Assembly: GCF_020497125.1 (NCBI RefSeq)
Contig: NC_059075.1
Coordinates: forward strand, 41,204,003 to 41,268,002
Length of the DNA: 64,000 bases
Direction: 5' to 3'
From: Mauremys mutica
Lineage: Eukaryota > Chordata > Testudines > Geoemydidae
The translations under genes were made by a program, and so were the position numbers. This document shows positions 1 to 10,633 of the stretch, piece by piece. The notes beneath the pieces were generated by a model that was given only the letters and a program-made list of their open reading frames with translations, did not search any database and was not told the DNA's origin. Numbering within the stretch: position 1 is the first letter of the stretch; each line of letters opens with the position of its first letter.

Positions 1-2
1 TA

Positions 3-317
3 TGTCAGCACCAGCGCTCACACAGCGAACAGGAGGACAGGTGGCGGCAGGAAGACCAGCAGGCGACTCAAACGCTGCTTGGGCTAATGAGGGAGCAAAC
101 GGACACGCTCCGGCGCCTTGTAGATGTTCTGCAGGACCGCAGGCAGGAGCAGAGAGCCCCCCTGAACTGTATCTGCAACCGCTTTCCCCCGCCACAAAGT
201 CCTGTCCCCCCCTCACCCAAAATCACAAGAAGGAGGGGCGCTAGGGGCCGTGAAAACTGTCACTCCACCCCAGCAGAGCGCTCATGTACCAAACAGCTCT
301 CATTCCCTAAAGTATGA
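3..317 (+). CDS. Myb/SANT-like Harbinger partner protein, exon 2 (partial, H1)
   Basis: C-terminal exon of the accessory DNA-binding protein encoded by Harbinger elements. The frame is open from the window edge to TGA at 315-317. It matches the corresponding exon on the minus strand of H2 (27331-27690) almost residue for residue. It encodes a charged, probably coiled-coil stretch (QEDRWRQEDQQ..., then LLGLMREQTDTLRRLVDVLQ) followed by a Pro/Ser-rich tail. The coiled coil may serve dimerisation or transposase contact; that is an inference. Exon 1 with the SANT fold lies outside the window. Larger frames starting at position 2 are shadows of this exon. Confidence 0.8.
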   Translation, partial: CQHQRSHSEQEDRWRQEDQQATQTLLGLMREQTDTLRRLVDVLQDRRQEQRAPLNCICNRFPPPQSPVPPSPKITRRRGARGRENCHSTPAERSCTKQLSFPKV

Positions 318-452
318 GAAGTGCTTCCCTTCCTGGATCACCCAGTCCCAAATCCAAGTTTCATCCCCCACTGTGTAGTTGAGTATTAAAAGTAGTTTGT
401 TGTTATTCACTGTTTCCGTCACGTTTTCCTTGTCAGAAGACTTTGTGTGAAC

Positions 453-470
453 GGGGGGGGGGGGGGGGGG
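453..470. repeat. poly-G run (18 G)
   Basis: Uninterrupted run of 18 G downstream of the Myb-like stop codon in H1. The equivalent position in H2 (about 27180-27200) has AAAAAACCCCTCCTCCCC on the plus strand, so the run expanded or contracted after the copies separated. It could also be a sequencing or assembly length artefact. Confidence 0.9.
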
Positions 471-1203
471 TTTAATTTCATAGGATAGCCTCCATTACCA
501 GGGTACAGACTTGGGGGCAGGATCAACAGCAGGACACACACAGACTGCAGTCACTAGGCACTAGGGTCATTCTGGGAGGTGAATGCTGCCCCGGGTCAGT
601 CTCTGAGGTGTATGCTGCCCCAGGGCCCTAGCGCCTGCCATCCACAAATGGCAAGGCAGGCTGCCCTCCACAAATGGCAAGGCAGGCTGCCCTTACCATG
701 CCCTTCCACCCTAGCTACGAGCCTCTCCGATGCCCTGAGCCCCAGCAAGAGCCCTCATCCACGGACACATACTCACCCTTCCCACACACCCCTCACCCCT
801 TCCTACGCCCCAACCCACAGCCCAGAGCCTGCATCCAAACTCCGTCCCAAAGACGGCACCCCTCACCCCTTCCTGCAAACCCACCCCTTCCTGCACACCC
901 ACCTGCAACCATCCTCCCCCCAGAGACCGCTGTAGGAGCAGGAGCCTGTCATTCCTCTAGTGTAGAAGCGGTCTGTACATCAGTGCACACCGTACCCACC
1001 ACAGTCCGCGTCCATGTTTCAACCCTTGAACAGGAATTCATAATTAAAGAAAACTTTATTAATAATCAGTGTTCCATTAAAGTTATTTTAAAACGTGTGT
1101 TGGAAGGGGGGAAACCTGGAGAACGGGGTATGTAACCACAGATCGAAGTCAACAGTCCCTGAAACAGGCTCAGGTTCAGCTTCTCTGTAAATCAACTGGA
1201 GAG

Positions 1204-2483
1204 TCATAGGTTACCCTGCTCTCCGAGGAACCTATCTTTCAAAGCCTCCCGGATGCACAGCGCTTCCCGCTGGGATCTTCTATCGGCACGGCTGTCTGGC
1301 TGAGCGTAATCAGCAGCCAGGCGATTGGCCTCAACCTCCCATCCCGCCATAAAGGTCTCCCCCTTGCACTCACAGAGATTGTGGAGCACACAGCAAGCAG
1401 CAATAACAATGGGGATATTTTTTTCGCTGAGGTCCGAGCGAGTAAGCTCCGCCATCTCCCCTTGAGACGTCCGAAAGCACACTCCACCACCATTCTGCAC
1501 TTGCTCAGCCGGTAGTTGAAGAGCTCCTTCTCACTGTCCAAGGCGCCTGTATAGGGCTTCATGAGCCAGGGCATTAGCGGGTAGGCTGGGTCCCCGAGGA
1601 TCACTGTAGGCATCTGCACATCCCCAACCGTTATTTTGTGGTCCGGGAAGAAACTACCTGCCTGGAGGCGTTTAAACAGACCAGAGTTCCTGAACACACG
1701 CGCGTCATGAACCTTGCCCGGCCACCCGACGTAGATGTTGGTAAAACGTCCCCTATGGTCCACCAGTGCTTGCAGCACCATAGAAAAGTAGCCCTTTCGG
1801 TTAATGTACTCGCTGGCCTGGTGGGCCGGTCCCAGGATAGGGATGTGAGTCCCATCTATAGCCCCACCGCAGTTTGGGAATCCCATCGCGCCGAAGCCAT
1901 CTATGACGACCTGGACGTTTCCCAGGGTCACTACCTTTGAGAACAGTTGCTCAACGATTGCGTGGGCTACTTGAATCACAGCAAGCCCTACGGTAGATTT
2001 GCCCACGCCAAAGTGGTTCGCTACTGACCGGTAGCTGTCTGGCGTTGCAAGTTTCCAGAGGGCTATGGCCACTCGCTTCTGCACACTCAGGGCTGCTCGC
2101 ATCCGGGTGTCCTGGCGCTTCAGGGCAGGGGACAGCAAGTCACAGAGTTCAAGGAAAGTGCCCTTACGCATCCTGAAGTTTCGCAGCCACTGTGATTCAT
2201 CCCAGACCTGCAGCACTATGCGGTCCCACCAGTCCGTGCTTGTTTCCCGGGCCCAGAATCGCCGTTCCACACCATGAACTTGACCCATTGCCACCATGAT
2301 CTCCACTGCGCGGCGTACCCTGCTTTGTGAAAGGTCTGCGCCACTCTGTGACTTCCTGTCCTCACCGCGCTGCCGGAGCCTCCTCGCCCGATTTCTCAGC
2401 AGCTGACTGTGGAAGAGGTGGACGATAAGGTGCGAGGAGTTGACAACGGCCATAAGTGCAGCGATGATCGCAGCGGGCTCCAT
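1204..2483 (-). pseudogene. Harbinger DDE transposase, frameshifted (H1)
   Basis: Nuclease of the DDE_Tnp_4/HARBI1-like type that would excise and insert the element. The start is ATG at 2483 (MEPAAII), the start that aligns with the intact copy in H3. Family motifs are present: the helix-turn-helix-like SYRSVANHFGVGKSTV, GAIDGTHIPI, GWPGKVHDARVF, GDPAYPLMPW and RMVVECAFGRLKGRW. A 4-bp deletion near 1441-1443 (one repeat unit of ACTGACTC lost relative to H2 and H3) shifts the frame after the last catalytic motif. The normal C-terminus continues in another frame to the stop at 1204. A polyadenylation signal (AATAAA, minus strand) lies at 1055-1060. Confidence 0.92.
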
Positions 2484-2865
2484 GCTCGCAGTGCTGTGGC
2501 GTCCGAGCTGTAACCGACCAGAAGAAGGGCGCGAACAGATTTCCCGCCGGCGCTTTCAAGGAGAGAGGGCGGGAGTGACGGTTCAATGATGACAGTTACC
2601 CAAAACCGCCCTCGACACATTTTTTCCCCCAGCAGGCATTGGGGGCTCTACCCAGCATTCCAATGGGCAGTGGGGAGTGCGGGAACTGTGGGATAGCTTC
2701 CCACAGTGCACCGCTTCCAAAGTCAACGCTGGCCCCGTTACTGTGGACTCAGACAGTCGAATTAGTGTATTTAGTGTGGATACACAAATTCGACTTCATA
2801 AGGTCGATTCCATAAATTCGAATTAAGTAGATTCGAAATAGTCTTGTAGTGTAGACGTACCCTTA

Positions 2866-3822
2866 GCATACTCATTCCCTCCTCCAGTACATCCCCTCCC
2901 TTTCTTATCCACATACCCAGCATGCCATACATGGGAATTCTTCTTATGCTGTGGTTATTTTCTGGTGGAGAGATCTGCTGTCTTTGTTGTGCTGTTATAT
3001 AGGTGTTGTGTTCCCCAAAATCGAGAATGTGGTGTGGTAGAAAACTCTACAGGCAGCATTTTCCTTTGTTTTTGGTTTGCTATTAAATCATTAGACGCAA
3101 AGACTAAGACACTTACCAGGACGCTGCGATACAGTAAGTCCTCACAATGCTTTTGCCCCTTTGCCTCCCTGCCAGTGGAGCTAGGGAATTAATGATTTCA
3201 AATGACATGGGTGTGGCAATGAGAGATGAGAAAGGGTTCCTTTTAAGGGCATCACTTGTGTTAAGTGATGCAGGACAACTTTTTCATCACCCGTGTGTCC
3301 ACACCACATTATTATCCCCAGTTAAGCTACTTCTGTGTGGGATAATTATGTCCAAAAGATCTATGTTGTTTTTAAATAACTGTTCCACATTCTGGGCAGA
3401 CATCCTATGGTGCATTGCTCTATCACTAGGCCTTATAAATTCTGGAATTTTCCTCACTGCTCTTTGTGGGATACCAACCGGAAGACACAGGAATTGTGAA
3501 ACTTGTGGTCAAACTAAATAATTTCCATGATTCCTCTCATTTTATCCCTTCATCCATCTTGTTACAGGCCAGTGCCTTTTTCAAAACACTGTCAGGAAGC
3601 ATAGAGAAAAGTTGCTGAGTGCTGTGACCCTCATGATGCCTAATATAAACAGGCTGCTGCACATATATATCAAGTTGTTCAGTGACTTCAGAACCAGAGT
3701 GATACAAGCATCTGAGGTGGAGATGGCTGAAATTGAGTAGACACTTTTACTTGAACTTTTCCTGGAATGGCTTCACATGGTGGACTGCCACTTTTGGGCT
3801 CAGCTAACTAGCACTGATAGCT
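2866..3822. other. unassigned DNA, possibly older Harbinger relic
   Basis: No recognisable gene family. Short frames here (for example 3147-3521) resemble nothing I know. The segment lies upstream of a Harbinger transposase C-terminal remnant at 4607, so it may be the decayed body of that element. That is an inference from position only. Confidence 0.3.
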
Positions 3823-4606
3823 CAGGGGCGGGCAAACTTTTTGGCCTGAGGCCCACATCGGGTTTCGTAAATTGTATGGATGGCCGGTTAGGGGAGGGGG
3901 TCATGGCTCGGCCCCCACCTCATATCTGCCCTCCCCCCCGGGACTCCTGCCCCATCCAACCCCCTCTGCGACCCCTGCCCCATCCACACACCCCCATTTC
4001 CTGTTCCCTGACTGCCCCCGGACCCCCGCCGCCCCATCCAACCCCTCCTCTCATTCCTGACGGCCTCCCCAGGACCCCTGCCCCATCCATCCTCTGCTTC
4101 TCCCTGTCCCCTGACTGCCCCCGGAACCCCTGCCCCTGACTGCCCCCTGCCACTCCATCCAACCCCCCTCCTTCCTGACTGTCCCCAGGACCCCTGCCCC
4201 CATTCAACCTCCTGTTTTCTCCCCAATCACTACCCCGAACTCCCCTGCCCTCTATCCAACCACCCCTGCTCCGTGCCCCCTTACCGCGCTGTCTGGAGCA
4301 CCGGTGGCTGGTGGCGTTCAGCTGAGCCGCCCGGCTGGAGCCGGGTCACGCTGCTGCTGCCGCCACCATCACGCAGCACAGAGCACTGCGTCAGGCCGGG
4401 CTCTGCAGCTGTGCTGTCCCAGGAGCTGACAGCCCTGCCGCCCAGAGCATTGTGCTGGTGGTGGAGCAAACGAGCTGAGGCTGTAGGAGATGGGGGACAA
4501 CAGGGGAGGGGCCGGGGGCTAGTCTCCTGGGCCAGGAGCTCAGGGGCCAGGCGGGACCATCCTGCGGGCCGGATGTGGCCCGCAGACCGTAGTTTGCCCA
4601 CCCCTT
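3823..4606. mobile_element. hAT-like MITE, GGGCAAAC family
   Basis: Non-autonomous element with inverted ends CAGGGGCGGGCAAAC (left) and GTTTGCCCACCCC (right). It is bounded by an 8-bp duplication with one mismatch (TGATAGCT 3815-3822, TGATATCT 4607-4614), the hAT hallmark. The centre is C-rich low-complexity DNA (CCCCTGCCCCATCC-type repeats) that creates several meaningless frames. Related copies occur at 7772-8559, 39096-39843 and 58069-58797. Confidence 0.85.
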
Positions 4607-4725
4607 TGATATCTGCTTTCTTTGTTGTGCATGACATATGTGAGAACAAGGAAAAGAGACTTTCTGATGGGTTGGAGAAGGAGGTGGGCAGCCTTGCTGA
4701 ACAGCCAGAAAGGTGGCGTCTATGA
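4607..4725 (+). pseudogene. relic Harbinger transposase C-terminus
   Basis: With the MITE at 3823-4606 removed, together with one target copy, the plus strand reads ...ALIAAFFVVHDICENKEK. This resembles the Harbinger transposase C-terminal motif seen in the intact copies here (VIAACCVLHNLCESKGE). The upstream catalytic region is not recognisable. AATAAA follows at 4933-4938, facing a minus-strand AATAAA at 4978-4983, the same convergent gene layout as in H2 and H4. The protein is far more diverged than subfamilies A and B, so this is probably an older insertion. Confidence 0.5.
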
Positions 4726-5056
4726 AATGCAGCAACTGGCCACGGATGCATTAAATGCGAACTTTGAGATTAGGACAAATTGTGAGCAGCTAGTACACCT
4801 GATTAGTGCTCATGTGTTGACATTTTTGTATAGTGGTGGAAGGACTTTAGTATATGTCAGATGAAGATTTTATTAAATCATGCAGGGTTCTTATAAAAAC
4901 AATGACTGTCATGACATTTTCAATGAAATTTTAATAAATGAAATAGACACCAACTTGAACATTGTGAATTGTAAAAGTTTTATTGAACAAACATAACATG
5001 ATGCAAAATTAAAAACCCAGTGCAAAAGTAAAAAAAAGAGAAAGTTCTGAGAGTAC

Positions 5057-5400
5057 TCAAGTATGTGCTTTTGAGGTCACAGATTTATGTATGGAGGGAG
5101 ATGAAAAATGTTCTCTATCTTGTGGTGTGGGATGGCAGTAGAAGAGCCTATGCCTGGTGAGTGATGTAATTAAGATGTTCTTCCAGTATGCACTTTTCCC
5201 CTTGTAGTCTTGGAGTGTGGAATGTGGAAGGTAGGGTCTGTTCCTTGGATTTGGTGAAGTAAAGGGTGTAGCCCAGTAACCAGAGTTATCAGAGGAAAAG
5301 GGTTGCAGGACATGGCTAAGCAGAGGCACTCTCCTTGAACATACTGCCACTATGTTCTGCAGGCAGGTTGTGTGCTTCTCCATCATCCCCAGCAGTTGTT
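5057..5400 (-). pseudogene. possible relic Harbinger Myb-like exon 2
   Basis: Open minus-strand stretch containing QEQLLGMMEKHTTCLQNIVAV. Its spacing resembles the coiled-coil part of exon 2 in H1 and H2 (LLGLMREQTDTLRRLVDV). It converges on the transposase relic at 4607-4725, and a minus-strand AATAAA follows at 4978-4983. The similarity is short and could be chance. The alternative is non-coding DNA. Confidence 0.35.
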
Positions 5401-6323
5401 CCTGGCCAGATCCCTGCCCTTCTCTGTTTGGATGGGCCCGGATATGATCCTCTCCTCACAGGGCAATGAAATACAGGACCTCAGTATGGGACCAGGCACA
5501 AACATGAGGCATAGTTACAGAATATTTGGTTTTGAAATCCAGTTATGTAAACTCACCACAAGCTGGAATTGCAAAGGGCCACCCATGGCTGAATGCCAGC
5601 ATTTAAATGGGAGGTAACATTCAATCTAAACGACCCTGGAGCAATAGAGGGTGCCCAGGTAAACAGAGAGGCTGACCTAGGTAGCCAGCAAAGCAGTTTC
5701 GGATACTAAATGTGGAACTGTTGTTTTGGGATGATTGGGAAAGACAATAACAGAAAATGTGAAAATGGCAGAAGTGCTAAATGGCTTTTTATTTTCAGTT
5801 TTCACCAAAAAGTTTAGTAGTGATTGGACAGCTAACATAGTGAATGCTGGTGAAAATGAGGTAGCATCAGAGGCCAAAATAGGAAAATAACACATTAAAA
5901 TTACTTAGATAAGTTACATGTATTCAAGTCACTAAGGCCTGATGAAATACATTCTAGAATACTCAAGGAGCTGATGGAGGAGATATCTGAGTCATTAGTG
6001 ATTATCTTTGAAAAGTCATGGAAGATGGGTGAGCTTCCAGAGGATTGGAAAAGGGCAAATGTAGTGGCAATCTATAAAAAAGGGCGAATAAGGACAATCC
6101 AGGGAATTATGGACCAGTCATCTTAATTTCACTACCTGGAAATATAATGGAGCAAATAATTAAGCAATCAGATTGCAAATACTTATAACCTTATTATCTT
6201 CTAGGTAACAGTCAACATGTATTTGTCAAGAACTGATAGTGTCAAACCAACCTAACAGTTTTCTGTGAGAGGATAACAAGCCTTGTGGATAGGGGGGAAG
6301 TGTTAGATGTGGTATATCTTGAC

Positions 6324-7537
6324 CAGGGGTCGGCAACCTTTCAGAAGTGGTGTGCCGAGTCTTCATTTATTCACTCTAATTTAAGGTTTTGCGTGCCGGT
6401 AATACATTTTAATGTTCTTAGAAGGTCTCTTTCTATAAGTCTAGTTTAGTTATATAATATATTTTTGTATGTAAAGTAAACAAGGTTTTCAAAATGTTTA
6501 AGAAGCTTCATTTAAAATTAAAATTAAAATGCTGATCTTACGCCACCAGCCTGCTCAGCTTGCTGCCAGCCTGGGGTTCTGTTCACCTAGGCCGGCAGCG
6601 GGCTGAGCAGGGCCTGTGGCCGGGACGCCAGACCTGGGGGAGGGGTTCAGGTGTCAAGGCAGAGGGCTGGGGGATGTGGGGGTGCAGGGCAGAAGGCTGG
6701 GTGTGGTGGGGTTCAGGGGTCAGGGCAGAGGGCAGTGGGGGTGTAGGGCAGAAGGCTGGGTGTGTGGGGAGGTTCAGGGGTCAGGGCAGAGGGCAGTGGG
6801 GGTGCAGGGTAGAAGGCTGGGTGTGTGGGGGGGTTCAGGGGTCAGGGCAGAGGGCAGTGAGGGTGTGGGGGGTGTAGGGAAGAAGGCTGGGTGTGTGGGG
6901 AGGTTCAGGGGTGAGGGCAGAGGGCTGGGAGTGTGGGAGTGCAGGGCAGAAGGCTGAGTGTGTGGGAGGGTTCAGGGGTCAGGGAAGAGGGCTGGGGGGT
7001 GCAGAGCAGAAGGCTGGGGGTGTGGGGGGTTCAAGGGTCAGGGCAAAGGGCTGGGTGTGTGTGGGGGGGTGCAGGGCAGAAGGCTGAGTGTGGGGGGGTC
7101 AGGACAGAGGGCTGGGGTGCTCGACTCGTAGGGGTGCTCCCAGCCCCCTGCCATGAGCGGCTTATGGCAGGTGGCTGGAAGGGATATGCCCTGTTCCACC
7201 CCCTTCCCCAAGGCCCTGTCCCTACCTCTTCTCTGTCTCCTCTATGGAGCTGGGAGCACGCTGCTGCTCTTCCCCCTCCCCTTCGCTAGGGCCATCAGCT
7301 GATTGGCGCAGGGAAGGAGAGGAGGAGGGGCAGGAAAGCACCACGCTCGGGGAAGAAGCGGGAGAGGGGGGAAGCTTGGCTGCCGCAGGACCATGCTTCT
7401 GCCTCCTGCCCCTGCAGGGGAGAGTGGTGTGCAGGGGGGCTGTTAAGGGGGGTGGGGGCTGGGACCGTGGCAGAGTTCCACTCAAAATCGGCTTGCATGC
7501 CATGTTTGGCACATATGCTGTAGGTTGCTGACCCCTG
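6324..7537. mobile_element. hAT-like MITE, GGTCGGCAACC family, with internal minisatellite
   Basis: Inverted ends CAGGGGTCGGCAACC and GGTTGCTGACCCCTG are flanked by a perfect 8-bp duplication ATCTTGAC (6316-6323 and 7538-7545). The insertion splits a CR1 reading frame. A 311-bp relative lies at 38459-38769. The extra length here comes from a G-rich tandem array (6640-7130) and a GC-rich segment. Confidence 0.92.
6640..7130. repeat. G-rich minisatellite inside a MITE
   Basis: About eight imperfect units of roughly 60 bp, each built from GGGCAGAAGGCTGGGTGTG, GGTTCAGGGGTCAGGGCAGAGGGC and short linkers. It yields spurious frames of about 100 residues on the plus strand. It is absent from the 311-bp relative at 38459-38769. 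Confidence 0.85.
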
Positions 7538-7771
7538 ATCTTGACTTTAGTAATGCTTTTGATACTGTCTCACATGACCATCTCATAAACAAAGTATGGA
7601 AATACAACCAAGATGCAGCTACTACAAGGTTGGTGCATAACTGGTTGGAAAACCATTCCCAGAGACTAGTTATCAGTGGTTCACAGTCAAGTAGAAGGGT
7701 ATATCAAGTGGAGTCCTGCAGGGATCAGTTCTGAGTCCAGCTCTGTTCAATATCTCCATCAATGATTTAGG

Positions 7772-8559
7772 TCGGGGTGGGCCAACTGGGGCCGCATCCA
7801 TCCCTTCAGATGTTTTAATCCATCCCTAGAGCTCCCACCAGGGAGCGAGGTCTGTGGCTTGCCCCGTTCCAGTGCTCCAGCCGGGGAGCGGGGTCGGGAA
7901 CTTGCCTCGCTCCGTGTGTGCAATGACTCCGCATGGCTTCCGGAAGCAGCGGCATGTTCCCCCTCTGGCTCCTATGCGTAGTGGCAGCCAGGAGGCTCCA
8001 CACGCTGTCCCTGCCCCAAGTGCCGCCCCTGCAGCTCCCATAGGCCGGGAACTGCGGCCAATGGGAGCTGCAGGGGCAGCACCTGCAGATGGGGCAGTGC
8101 GCAGAGCTGCCTGGCCACGCCTCCATGTAGGAGCTGGAGGGGGACATGCCACTGCTTCCGGGAGCTGCTTGAGGTAAGGGCCGCCTGGAGACTGCACCCC
8201 TGACGCCCTCCCATGCCCCTACCCCAGCCCTGATCTCCCTCCTGCCCTCTGAACTACTTGGTCCCAGCCTGGAGCACCCTCTTGCACACCCAACCCCTCA
8301 TCCCCAGCCCTACCCTAGAGCTCGTACCTCCAGCTGGAGCCCTCACCCCCACCACCTGCACCCCAACCTCCTGCCCCATCCTGGGTCTCCCTCCCACACC
8401 CTGAATACCTCATTTCTGGCCCCACCCCAAAGCCTGCCCCCACAGCCAGAGCCCTCACCCCCTCCCACATCCCAACCTCCAATTTCATGAGCATTCATGG
8501 ACTGCCATACAATTCCATACTCAGATGTCGCCCTCGGGCCAAAAAGTTTGCCCACCCCT
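7772..8559. mobile_element. hAT-like MITE, GGGCAAAC family
   Basis: Begins TCGGGGTGGGCCAAC (one end somewhat decayed) and ends AAAAAGTTTGCCCACCCCT. It is flanked by a perfect 8-bp duplication GATTTAGG (7764-7771 and 8560-8567). Removing it restores the CR1 frame ...INDLGND. The GC-rich interior gives frames of 107-123 residues on both strands that I treat as noise. Confidence 0.9.
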
Positions 8560-9126
8560 GATTTAGGAAATGACATAGAGAGTAAACTTAAAAAGTTTCC
8601 GGGTGATACCAAGCTGGGAGGGGTTGCAAGTGCTTTGGAGGATAGGATTAAAATTCAAAATGATCTGGACAAACGGGAGAAATTGTCTGAAGGAAATAGG
8701 ATGAAATTCAATAAGGACAAATGCAAAGTACTCCACTTAGGAGTTGCACACATATAAAATGGGAAATGGCTGCCTGGGAACGAGTACTGTGGAAAGGGAT
8801 CTGGGGTTCGTAGTGAATCACAAGCTAAATATGAGTCAACAACAGTGTAATACTGTTGCAAAAAAAGCAAACATCATTAACAGGAGTGTTGTAAGCAAGA
8901 CACAAGAAGTAATTCTTCCACTCTGCGCTGATTAGGCCTCAACTGGCGTATTGTGTCCAGTTCTGTGCACCACGTTTTAGGAAAGATGTGGACAAATTGG
9001 AGAAAGTCCAGAGAAGAGAACAAAAATGATTAAAGGTCTAGAAAACATGGCCTATGAGGGAAGACTGAAAAAATTCCTAACTGTCAGGGTAGTTAAGCAC
9101 TGGAATAAATTGTCTAGGGAGGTTGT

Positions 9127-10126
9127 CAGGTATCAGAGGGGTAGCCATGTTAGTCTGGATCTGTAAAAAGCAACAAAGAGTCCTGTGGCACCTTATAGAC
9201 TAACAGACGTATTGGAGCATGAGCTTTCGTGAGTGAATACAGGACTCTTTGTCACTGTCATAAACAGATAGTTAAGGGTTAATGTCTCTTTTACCTGTAA
9301 AGGGTTAAGAAGCTCAGTAAACCTGGCTGACACCTGACCAGAGGACTTTCAAATCTTGGTGGAGGGAAGTCTTTTTTTTGTGTTCTTTGTTTGGGGGCTG
9401 TTCGCTCTTGGGGCTAAGAGGGACCAAACGTGCAACCAGGTTTCTCTAATCTTTCTGAAACAGTCTCTTATATGTTCAAAATAGTAAGTACTAGTTAGAA
9501 AGGCGGATTAGTCTTATGTTTGTTTTCTAACTTGTGAATGTGTATTTTGCTGGAAGGATTTTTTACCTCTATTTGCTGTAACTTTGAATCTTAGAAGGGG
9601 GAGGGAGTCCCTCTATGTTATATGAACTGAATACCCTGTAAACATTTTTCCATCCTGATTTTACAGAGATAAATTTTACTTTTTCTTTCTTTAATTAAAA
9701 GCTTTCTTTTTAAGAAGCGGATTGATTTTTCTTTGTTTTAAGATCCAGGAAATTGGGTCTGGACTCACCAGGGATTGGTGGGGGGAAAAAGGTGGGGGGG
9801 GATGGTGAATTCCTCTTTGTTTTTTTAAGATCCAAGGAGTTTGGATCAGTGTAGCCTCTCAGGGTAACCAAGGAAGGGAAAGTCTGGGAGGGGAAAGGTG
9901 AGGGAATGGTTTATTTCCCCTTGTGTTAAGACCCAAGGGGTTTGGGTCTTGGGTTCCCCAGGGAAGGTTTGGGGGGAATGGAAAGTGTACCAAAACACTA
10001 TATTTTTGGTTGGTGGCAGCGCTATCAGATCTAAGCTAGAAATTAAGCTTAGAAGGGTACATGCAGGTCCCCACATTTTGGACGCTAAAGTTCAATGTGG
10101 GGAACAAACCTATAGCAGTCACTTTT
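9127..10126 (+). mobile_element. short retroposon C (fold-back), split by a solo LTR
   Basis: Head CAGGTATCAGAGGGGTAGCC... followed by the body CAAAGAGTCCTGTGGCACCTTATAG..., the dispersed retroposon also seen at 21503, 32744, 42644 and 52634. It is flanked by a perfect 12-bp duplication TAGGGAGGTTGT (9115-9126 and 10127-10138). Without the LTR at 9256-10117 and one copy of its GTCAC duplication, the element ends in AGGACTCTTTGTCACTTTT. This is an inverted copy, with two mismatches, of its own body start AAAAGCAACAAAGAGTCCT. Confidence 0.88.
9256..10117 (+). mobile_element. solo LTR (862 bp)
   Basis: Starts TGTCATAAACAG and ends CCTATAGCA (TG...CA), with a perfect 5-bp duplication GTCAC at 9251-9255 and 10118-10122. 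A 5-bp duplication fits Gypsy-type or some endogenous retroviral elements. There is no coding region, so it is a recombinant solo LTR; orientation is assumed from the TG...CA reading. The interior has repeated ATCCAAGG(G/A)(G/A)TTTGG-type motifs (9740-9960). I recall this sequence as frequent in turtles but cannot verify it here. Confidence 0.88.
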
Positions 10127-10398
10127 TAGGGAGGTTGTGTAATCTTTGTCATTGGAATTTTTTAAGACCAGGTTAGACAAACACCTGTAAGGGATGGTCT
10201 ATAATACTTAATCCTGTTTTGAGTGCAGGGGACTGGATTAGAAGACTTTTTGGGGTCCCTTTCAGTCCTACAATTCTATAATTCAATGTATCTATGTGTA
10301 TTTTGTTGTACGTAAACTCATCTTGCAGCTCAGTAAACCTGCTTCCAAAGTGGGTGTATTAACCTGGGTTAAAACACCAGATGATTCACAACAAAAAG

Positions 10399-10421
10399 GT
10401 GTGTGTGTGTGTGTGTGTGTG
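10399..10421. repeat. (GT)n microsatellite
   Basis: Eleven uninterrupted GT units just downstream of the CR1 3' end. Confidence 0.95.
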
Positions 10422-10633
10422 GACAAGGTACTTTATCATGAAATAACTCAAGTTAACTTGCAACAATTTTCAAGTTTAGACAATCCTAATTTTTTGCCTT
10501 GGTTTTCAGACACAATAGGAAAGAGTAAACCAACACTTCTTGGGCTGTGCATAGGATTGAGAGGAGCAATGAATCATTTTGAATATAAAATTATCAGTCA
10601 GATGGGAGAATTGAAATAGATGTTGATGTTTCA

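Larger units (their letters stand above)
1..2862 (-). mobile_element. Harbinger element H1 (subfamily A), truncated by window edge
   Basis: Terminal part of a PIF/Harbinger DNA transposon that is nearly the reverse complement of the complete copy H2 (24812-29614). It holds the transposase pseudogene on the minus strand and the end of the Myb-like partner gene on the plus strand, the convergent arrangement seen in H2 and H4. The right terminus reads ...TAGTGTAGACGTACCC at 2847-2862, the reverse complement of the left end of H2, and is followed by TTA (2863-2865), a typical 3-bp Harbinger target site. The left end lies outside the window, so the second copy of the target duplication cannot be checked. 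The DNA between the genes includes C-rich CACCCCTTCCT-type repeats (about 770-905). Confidence 0.93.
5640..10290 (+). pseudogene. CR1 LINE relic, 5'-truncated, interrupted by three insertions
   Basis: Degraded CR1 reverse-transcriptase frame and 3' UTR on the plus strand, in four pieces: about 5640-6323, 7538-7771, 8560-9126 and 10127-10290. Recognisable stretches include PEDWKRANVVAIYKKG (about 6030), DFSNAFDTVSHDHL (about 7545), LFNISINDLGND split by a MITE, and MKFNKDKCKVLHLG (about 8700). The 3' tail (AGGGATGG..., CAGTCCTACAATTCTATAATTC) ends near 10290. The intruders are MITEs at 6324-7537 and 7772-8559 and a SINE at 9127-10126 carrying a solo LTR. Each has a target duplication, so the order of events can be read directly. 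Many stops and frameshifts show it is dead. Confidence 0.85.

Noticed and set aside
1638..1940. 100-residue plus-strand frame, also present at 25733-26035 minus
   Set aside because: Exact antisense shadow of the transposase. It is conserved only because the transposase is.
3872..4226. Proline-rich and glycine-rich frames on both strands
   Set aside because: C-rich repeats within the MITE at 3823-4606.
6640..7130. CRISPR array
   Set aside because: Units are contiguous imperfect tandem repeats without unique spacers, and the genome is a vertebrate one.
6560..7289. Several overlapping plus-strand frames with GGFRGQGRG-type repeats
   Set aside because: Translation of the minisatellite; similar peptides appear in all three frames.
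7826..8197. 123-residue minus-strand and 107-residue plus-strand frames
   Set aside because: Same situation inside the MITE at 7772-8559.
9256..10117. A complete endogenous retrovirus
   Set aside because: Only one LTR with a target duplication; no gag, pol or env coding region is present.
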